Source: an uncultured Gammaproteobacteria bacterium
GTDB lineage: Bacteria > Pseudomonadota > Gammaproteobacteria > Arenicellales > Poriferihabitantaceae
NCBI GenBank assembly: GCA_947259885.1
Contig: CAMYNW010000001.1
Span: 84,216 to 148,215, forward strand
Length of the DNA: 64,000 nt
Direction of reading: 5' to 3'
Shown: in pieces, positions 58,463-64,000 of the stretch
Position numbering within the stretch: the first letter of the stretch is position 1
Layout: each line of letters opens with the position of its first letter
Position numbers and translations under genes: made by a program
The notes under the pieces: generated by a model
What the model was told of the DNA's origin: nothing
Database searches by the model: none
What the model saw: the letters and a program-made list of their open reading frames with translations, nothing else

Positions 58463-61400
58463 ATGAGTATTCCAGCACCGAATCCGCAAACATTTGATTG
58501 GATAAAAGGGGCGCTCGATGGTTCCATGACCACGGTCATGTCCGAAGTCACTCAGGCAGAGAAAGAATCGAACTATGCTCGATTAACAACAGTGCCTGGA
58601 AATCTCCACCAGATCTATGGCTCGCTAAAGATGGTTGAGCTGGATGCTGCAGGAATGTTGGCTGAAGATCTTGAAAAGCTGTGTATGCTTATTTGTGACT
58701 CCATAGAGACCGAACCATCTGAACAGCATAAGAATATAAAGTTGCTCAGGAGAGGCCTTGAATCATTGCAGGGATATATAGATTCTGTATCCAGGCAGAC
58801 TCCTGTATCACCGCTGAGTCTTGTTGATCAAATAAATCAGGTGCGTGAAGTTACAGGCGGGAAACAGGTATCCAGATTCGATTTGTTTGATCCACCCCTG
58901 GGAAGATTGTCTTTCGATAACCAGGATAACGAAGCGCCGATACCAGCTCCCGCTCGAAGCAGAGCCGTTCCCGATGATATACGAGTTAGATTGGTTACTC
59001 AGTTACGACGCAAATATCGTCGAGCATTGCTGAGTTGGCTGGCAATCAGAAACAAAAACGATGGCAGTGAAGAGTATCTGGAAAAAATAAATGATCTGTT
59101 GCAGCATCTTTTCAGGATCAGCTCGCTGGATATCTCCCAGCAGCTCTGGTGGGTTGCAAGTGGGTTCGTGGATGCGGTGGCTTCGGGAGACCTTGGACCG
59201 GATAAGCGTATCAAGTCCCAATTTGCACGATTAGATATTGAAATCTCGCGCTTGGAGCAGGATAGCACTGCAGGCATTGCCACTAATCCTCCCGACGAGT
59301 TGTTAAGGCAAATGCTTTTTTTTCTGGGGCCTCTCAAAGACCCCGAATCGGACCGAATTCGACAGATTCAAAAGGCTCTAGACCTGCCTCAGTGGTTCGG
59401 TACTGATTCTGAGGATTACGAACAGCTTGTAAAACTCTCACGCAGTTTGAACCAAATCAGAGAAAATTTTGATTCGCATAAATTCGATCAAATTGAGTCT
59501 TTGATGAGTGAGTTTTTTGCCGGATCCACTGACACGCCTGGTAATGCCGGTTCAGACGCATTGGATTCAGCGTTAAACGAATTGTTGGAGCGGGCTGAAC
59601 AAGCCGAACTCGAACCAATGTTTAAACTGGTTCGGCAAATTAAGGATACGGCGACAACCACTGAAAAAACCGCGGATGCGCTCTCGTTGACAGCGGCAGA
59701 TATAAAAATTGCCTCGGCGCTATTGTTCGTCAGGGATAGTATTGCGAATGCGGAATCTCTTGACGCAACCTGGGAGCACTCGGTCAACAGTTACCTTGAA
59801 GAATTGCAAGCATTATCTGCACAAACAGAGAAAAGTAAGGACAGGGCAGTACAGATAAGAAAGGTTGCGGAAGTTGAATACCACCATGCTCGCTCAGCAG
59901 CATCCAGTCAAATTAAAGAAGCGCTTTCTCAGATAGAGGATGCGCTGGCTCAATTTGAGAGCGATGAAAATGAGATTGACCCAGCCCAGCTTCAATTCGC
60001 GACAGATCAATTGCACCAAATAGCAAATCTATTTTCAATTGTCGATCATTCTTCTGCTGCAAAACTCAGTCAAAAAGTCGCGAAAAGCCTTGCTCTAGTA
60101 TTGAATAATGAGCTTCATCTTAATCAGCCGATCATAGAGCAATTGGCATTTGCAGTGGCTGCAATCGGGGCTGGTGCGGATTATCTTGCTAAAAGGGGTC
60201 CAGATGCACGTAAGGTGCTGCAAAAGGCATTAAAGTATTTAGACAAAGCGGTTAAACGAGAGTTAGCGAGAAAAGACGATCAGGAAGGTGCGGGATCACA
60301 ACAACAGAAAACTTTCGTAACCTCGATTGCTAAGATTGACCTCTATCGTCAACAACTTGCTGTTGGCGATACTTCATCTGTTGGCGAACTAATAGATGTT
60401 TTTTCTACGCTGGAGAGCGGGCTAGGCTTGGAGCAAGGAAAGACTATTTCTGATCTATCTAAGCTTGGGCGCGAACTTTGTTTATTTCTTACAGACGTCG
60501 AGAAAAGTTTAAACTCTGATCATGAGGACTTTATCGGTTTGCTGGCTCGCCAACTCAAGGAGCTGAGTGTTTCAAAGTGCGATGTGGATCTCGAGGCGTG
60601 GCAAGAACGTTTTGACTCTTTGATGACTGTGAATGCTGGTAAGAGCCTTGCAGAACAAAGTGATACTTCTCTGGGCGGGTCTGCAGATCGAGAATCTGGC
60701 ACGGGTTTCGATAGTAGCTCTTCCTTTAAAGCTAACAACAATTCCGCCGAAGGTGAGAGGGTTTCAGACACTGTCGAACAATCATCGATTGTAGATTTGC
60801 AAGCAGAACTGGCGGCAGTTTCTGCGTCTTTGAAAGATATCGATTTCGCTGATGAATACAGCCAACCGCCAGATGATGCAATAGAATTAGATGCTGCCGC
60901 TAGTGCGTCTATTAGCGAAGTGGAAAAAATCGGCAACGAGTTTTCTTTGTTTGAGAAAAAAGAAGAATCAGAGATTGTGTCCACAGACGATAGTGATGAT
61001 ACTGAACTGAACTTGCCTGAGGAGTCGCTGCAGGCACTAGAAGAAGGCCTCACACAACAGAACCAAGTTGAAGTATCAAAAGGGGGCGATTTCGACCTTC
61101 TTGATGAACGAAACGAATTTTCGGAGACAGACTTCTCTCTTCCAAATGAGGTTGAGGAGCGTTCCGAGGCTGATTTTAAGCTGCTTGACGAGCAGCATGA
61201 AGCTGGGACAGATGCCTCTGAACCGGATGAAGTTGAAGCATTATCCGAGGCTGATTTTAAGCTGCTTGACGAGCAGCATGAAGCTGGGGCAAATGCCTCT
61301 GAACCGGATGAAGTTGAAACGTTATCCGAGGCTGATTTTAAGCTGCATGTCGAGCGAGAACCGGAATCTGAAACAGAATCCATAAAGTTGAGTGAGGCTG

Positions 61401-64000
61401 AGGATATAGCCGAAGCTGATTTCAAGTCGTTGGAGGGGCAGGAGCAAGAAGAAGAACCTGACAGTGCGATGCTTGTTCAATTGGATCAGGATTTAAAATC
61501 AATTTTTGTGAATGAGTTTGCTGCGCATCTTGAACGACTGGAACAAGATATTGCAAAAATCTCTGATCGGGCTCATAAATCTGAAGTGCCTCTCAATAAC
61601 ATTATTTCTGACATTGAGGAGTGTATTCATACTTTGTCTGGAAACTGTCGTAATCTTGGATTTGATGAGGCAGCGGAATGTGCTGAGTCCGGAGTTAAAA
61701 GGTTGCGTCAGGAATTTGGGACGGAATTTGAGTCAGAATCAGTTTCTCATTTTCGAGAAGGGATTTTATTGTTACGGCAGGCACTGGATCAGATTAGTGA
61801 CAAAGGAAATTATGATAAAGATCTCGGCGGGAGATTTCTGGCATCTCATTATTCGTCTGAGCAAGCTCTTGAACGGAGCGATACAACCTCAGCTCCAAAC
61901 GGCAGTTCAACTATCATTGACGAAAGTCTGAATGAGCTGGACACGCAACAAGGCATAGATAGCGTAGCGGTTGAATCTTCAAATAAAGAATCTTCTAGAC
62001 AAGAGTCTACTTGGGATACAGGTCAGCCATCGTCAACTATCGCTGATTTTAGTGAGCAGGAGAGTGCTGAAGTTCCGGTTTCAGTTTCTGAGGCTGGAGC
62101 AGGGGATGCGGAAATTGATGAGGAAATAAGACAGATTTTTCTCGAAGAAACAGAAGGAATACTTGAAAGAATTAATAACCATCTAATTGAGTGGCGAGAG
62201 CAGGGTCTGGTTCCAGGTGTTTTAGCGGGAATTCGAAGAGAGTTTCATACTTTAAAGGGAAGTGCGGCGGCTACCGGGTTCGAGGAAGTTTCTGGCTTAA
62301 GTCATAGTGTGGAAACGCTGTTAGATAAGTCTCGGCCAGATCCAGACGAAGATAATAGTGAAATTCTTAATTTGCTTGAGGAGACGCATGATGGACTGGC
62401 GGCTGATCTTGGTTTCATGACCTCTGGATCCAAGGGATATCTTGCTACTTTACACCGTATGGTATTGGAAATGTTAACGCCTGAGGGTATGGAAGAATGC
62501 GAGGTTTTTGATCAAAAAACTGCGAAGCAGCCGAATGAAAGAGGAATTGATGCAAGTGACGAATTATTGACCTCCAAAGAGGTGGAGGTTTCTAACCTGG
62601 AGCGGGCGCCGACCACCTCTAAAAGTGCTACTTCTGGGCCGGGTATAAAGGAAACTCTTAAACAAAGTGAATTTGATTCAGTAAAAGAAGATCAAGACGA
62701 TAACCAAGGCATAGATCAAATCATGGAGAACCATGAGTCATGGATGCCAAAAAAGAGCAAATTAGAGCAGGCAGGAGGAGTTAGTGAGGATGCGAGCAGC
62801 GGAGCTTCGCTAAAAATAGACAACACCAAGTTAGCTGACTTGATTAATGCTTCAGGAGAGTTAAGCCTTGTTAGAACGCAATTGCAAAACACACTGGACG
62901 CAACGCGTATGGATTTGGACGTATTGCGCGCCAGCATGAGTTCTATGCGTGCCGGGTTGAGAGAACTAGAGATCGAAGCGGATGCACAAATCCGAGCTCG
63001 TCCTGAACAGCAAGCTGCAAACGTAGACGAGGACTTCGATCCACTTCAACTCGATCGCTACTCTAGATTGCAGGCGAAATCCAGGGAAGTGACAGAAATG
63101 TTGGATCAACTAGCAAAGGTCGAACGCGATCTGGATAACCGGACTTCTAATTTCGGTGGTGTATTGCAGCAGCAATCACACCTTGGTGATCAGCTTCAGT
63201 CCGGGTTGATGAGCGCAAGAATGGTTTCTGTCGGGGATTCATTACCTCGGCTACGATATCTGGTTCGAGAAACTTCGAAACAGGCAAACAAAAAAATCGA
63301 GCTTGAATTTCATGGGGGCGACATCCAAGTGGACAGGCAGGTAATCGAAACTATGATGGCACCGTTTGAGCATATGATCCGAAACGCTGTGATCCATGGA
63401 ATTGAGAACACTGATGATCGGGTACAGAGCGGAAAGAGTGAGACTGGCCGGATTTCTGTTTCTATGGCACAGCAGGGAAGCGAACTTGTGATTGAGTTTT
63501 TCGATGATGGACGTGGGCTCGATACCGAAAAACTCTCAGCCCGTGCAGTGGAACTTGGCCTGGTTGATAGTAAGAGCAATGTGTCGGTGGTTGAGTTCTT
63601 ACAGATCATCACGCAGCCTGGATACAGCACTTCTGACAGTTTAAGTATGGAATCGGGGCGCGGAGTTGGTATGGATGTTGTGTACCAGGCGGTAAGAGAT
63701 CTGGGTGGTTCCATGACTTTATCAAATCGACCTGGCAATGGGGTTACGTTTCAGTTTAGGCTGCCAGTATCGCTTGCAGTAACCCAGGCGCTTCTGGTTC
63801 GAGTGGCCAACTGGAGCTTTGCGATTCGGTCGAGATCCATTGAGCGGTTAATGAGGGTGCCTGTGGCAGAAGTCCTCGAACAGGAAGCACAGCGCATGAT
63901 TGTGGTTGATGACTTGAAGATGCCTTTACTCAGTATTAGAGAGCGACTTGGAGAGTCTGCGTATCCAGGTAAGCAAAATTATGTATCAGTTGTACTTGTG
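58463..64000 (+). CDS. chpA: ChpA/PilL hybrid Hpt-CheA-type histidine kinase (3' end beyond window)
   Basis: ATG 58463, MSIPAPNPQTFDWIKGALDGSMTTVMSEV...; spot-checked codons are in the same frame at the N-terminus and at 61166-61350; Hpt motif REFHTLKGSAAATGF; N-box MIRNAVIHGIEN; G-box FDDGRGL; absent from the supplied ORF track. Confidence 0.9.
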   Translation, partial: MSIPAPNPQTFDWIKGALDGSMTTVMSEVTQAEKESNYARLTTVPGNLHQIYGSLKMVELDAAGMLAEDLEKLCMLICDSIETEPSEQHKNIKLLRRGLESLQGYIDSVSRQTPVSPLSLVDQINQVREVTGGKQVSRFDLFDPPLGRLSFDNQDNEAPIPAPARSRAVPDDIRVRLVTQLRRKYRRALLSWLAIRNKNDGSEEYLEKINDLLQHLFRISSLDISQQLWWVASGFVDAVASGDLGPDKRIKSQFARLDIEISRLEQDSTAGIATNPPDELLRQMLFFLGPLKDPESDRIRQIQKALDLPQWFGTDSEDYEQLVKLSRSLNQIRENFDSHKFDQIESLMSEFFAGSTDTPGNAGSDALDSALNELLERAEQAELEPMFKLVRQIKDTATTTEKTADALSLTAADIKIASALLFVRDSIANAESLDATWEHSVNSYLEELQALSAQTEKSKDRAVQIRKVAEVEYHHARSAASSQIKEALSQIEDALAQFESDENEIDPAQLQFATDQLHQIANLFSIVDHSSAAKLSQKVAKSLALVLNNELHLNQPIIEQLAFAVAAIGAGADYLAKRGPDARKVLQKALKYLDKAVKRELARKDDQEGAGSQQQKTFVTSIAKIDLYRQQLAVGDTSSVGELIDVFSTLESGLGLEQGKTISDLSKLGRELCLFLTDVEKSLNSDHEDFIGLLARQLKELSVSKCDVDLEAWQERFDSLMTVNAGKSLAEQSDTSLGGSADRESGTGFDSSSSFKANNNSAEGERVSDTVEQSSIVDLQAELAAVSASLKDIDFADEYSQPPDDAIELDAAASASISEVEKIGNEFSLFEKKEESEIVSTDDSDDTELNLPEESLQALEEGLTQQNQVEVSKGGDFDLLDERNEFSETDFSLPNEVEERSEADFKLLDEQHEAGTDASEPDEVEALSEADFKLLDEQHEAGANASEPDEVETLSEADFKLHVEREPESETESIKLSEAEDIAEADFKSLEGQEQEEEPDSAMLVQLDQDLKSIFVNEFAAHLERLEQDIAKISDRAHKSEVPLNNIISDIEECIHTLSGNCRNLGFDEAAECAESGVKRLRQEFGTEFESESVSHFREGILLLRQALDQISDKGNYDKDLGGRFLASHYSSEQALERSDTTSAPNGSSTIIDESLNELDTQQGIDSVAVESSNKESSRQESTWDTGQPSSTIADFSEQESAEVPVSVSEAGAGDAEIDEEIRQIFLEETEGILERINNHLIEWREQGLVPGVLAGIRREFHTLKGSAAATGFEEVSGLSHSVETLLDKSRPDPDEDNSEILNLLEETHDGLAADLGFMTSGSKGYLATLHRMVLEMLTPEGMEECEVFDQKTAKQPNERGIDASDELLTSKEVEVSNLERAPTTSKSATSGPGIKETLKQSEFDSVKEDQDDNQGIDQIMENHESWMPKKSKLEQAGGVSEDASSGASLKIDNTKLADLINASGELSLVRTQLQNTLDATRMDLDVLRASMSSMRAGLRELEIEADAQIRARPEQQAANVDEDFDPLQLDRYSRLQAKSREVTEMLDQLAKVERDLDNRTSNFGGVLQQQSHLGDQLQSGLMSARMVSVGDSLPRLRYLVRETSKQANKKIELEFHGGDIQVDRQVIETMMAPFEHMIRNAVIHGIENTDDRVQSGKSETGRISVSMAQQGSELVIEFFDDGRGLDTEKLSARAVELGLVDSKSNVSVVEFLQIITQPGYSTSDSLSMESGRGVGMDVVYQAVRDLGGSMTLSNRPGNGVTFQFRLPVSLAVTQALLVRVANWSFAIRSRSIERLMRVPVAEVLEQEAQRMIVVDDLKMPLLSIRERLGESAYPGKQNYVSVVLV
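61166..61352 (+). repeat. 81-bp in-frame tandem repeat within chpA (two full copies plus partial third)
   Basis: GAGGCTGATTTTAAGCTGC starts at 61166, 61247 and 61328; encodes EADFKLLDEQHEAG(T/A)(D/N)ASEPDEVE(A/T)LS. Confidence 0.93.

Noticed and set aside
60520-61425. 301-aa Ser-rich ORF on the minus strand
   Set aside because: Shadow of the acidic/repeat region of chpA; the low-complexity Ser/Ala composition is what antisense of Glu/Asp/Leu codons gives.
1-64000. Search for defence islands, prophage, CRISPR arrays, retrons, toxin-antitoxin or secondary-metabolite clusters
   Set aside because: Apart from the surface-polysaccharide cluster, genes belong to core metabolism, transport and type IV pilus signalling; no cas, recombinase, transposase, NRPS/PKS or regularly spaced repeats seen. 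HflD is a chromosomal homologue, not evidence of a phage.

Overview
Gammaproteobacterial-type chromosome segment, essentially fully coding; no rRNA, tRNA, CRISPR array or transposase was recognised by eye. From left to right: (i) the 3' part of a surface-polysaccharide cluster (glycosyltransferases, two O-antigen-ligase-like membrane proteins, NodU/CmcH-type carbamoyltransferase, WecA/MraY-type glycosyl-1-phosphate transferase, SDR); (ii) dapB-carA-carB-greA; (iii) EamA and SLC13/RCK transporters; (iv) a tungstate-type (Tup) ABC operon with a ModE-HTH/periplasmic-binding-domain regulator and two matching TATGTA-N6-TACATA palindromes upstream; (v) an unpaired PilS-like histidine kinase with degenerate ATP-lid motifs; (vi) MFS, PPK2, DUF192, S9 peptidase, hflD, a FadE-like/acyl-CoA ligase pair, azlCD, oxyR, hspQ; (vii) the poorly understood AmmeMemoRadiSam trio (radical SAM + MEMO1 + AMMECR1); (viii) OYE-like flavoenzyme, folA-thyA, PBP transpeptidase, J-domain protein, K+ channel/TrkA-N protein, cysE, Do-type protease; (ix) pyrC'(non-catalytic)-pyrB-pyrR-ruvX-yqgE-tonB next to a Chp/Pil chemosensory cluster (pilG, pilH, pilI, pilJ, chpA/pilL). 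The chpA/pilL ORF (58463 to the window end) is missing from the supplied ORF track. It carries an in-frame 81-bp tandem repeat. Most of the window is conserved housekeeping DNA. The best leads are the degenerate orphan kinase, the Tup operators, a perfect 28-bp palindrome inside an acyl-CoA ligase gene, the carAB leader, the AmmeMemoRadiSam locus and the variant Chp array. All calls come from reading sequence and translations; no database search was run.
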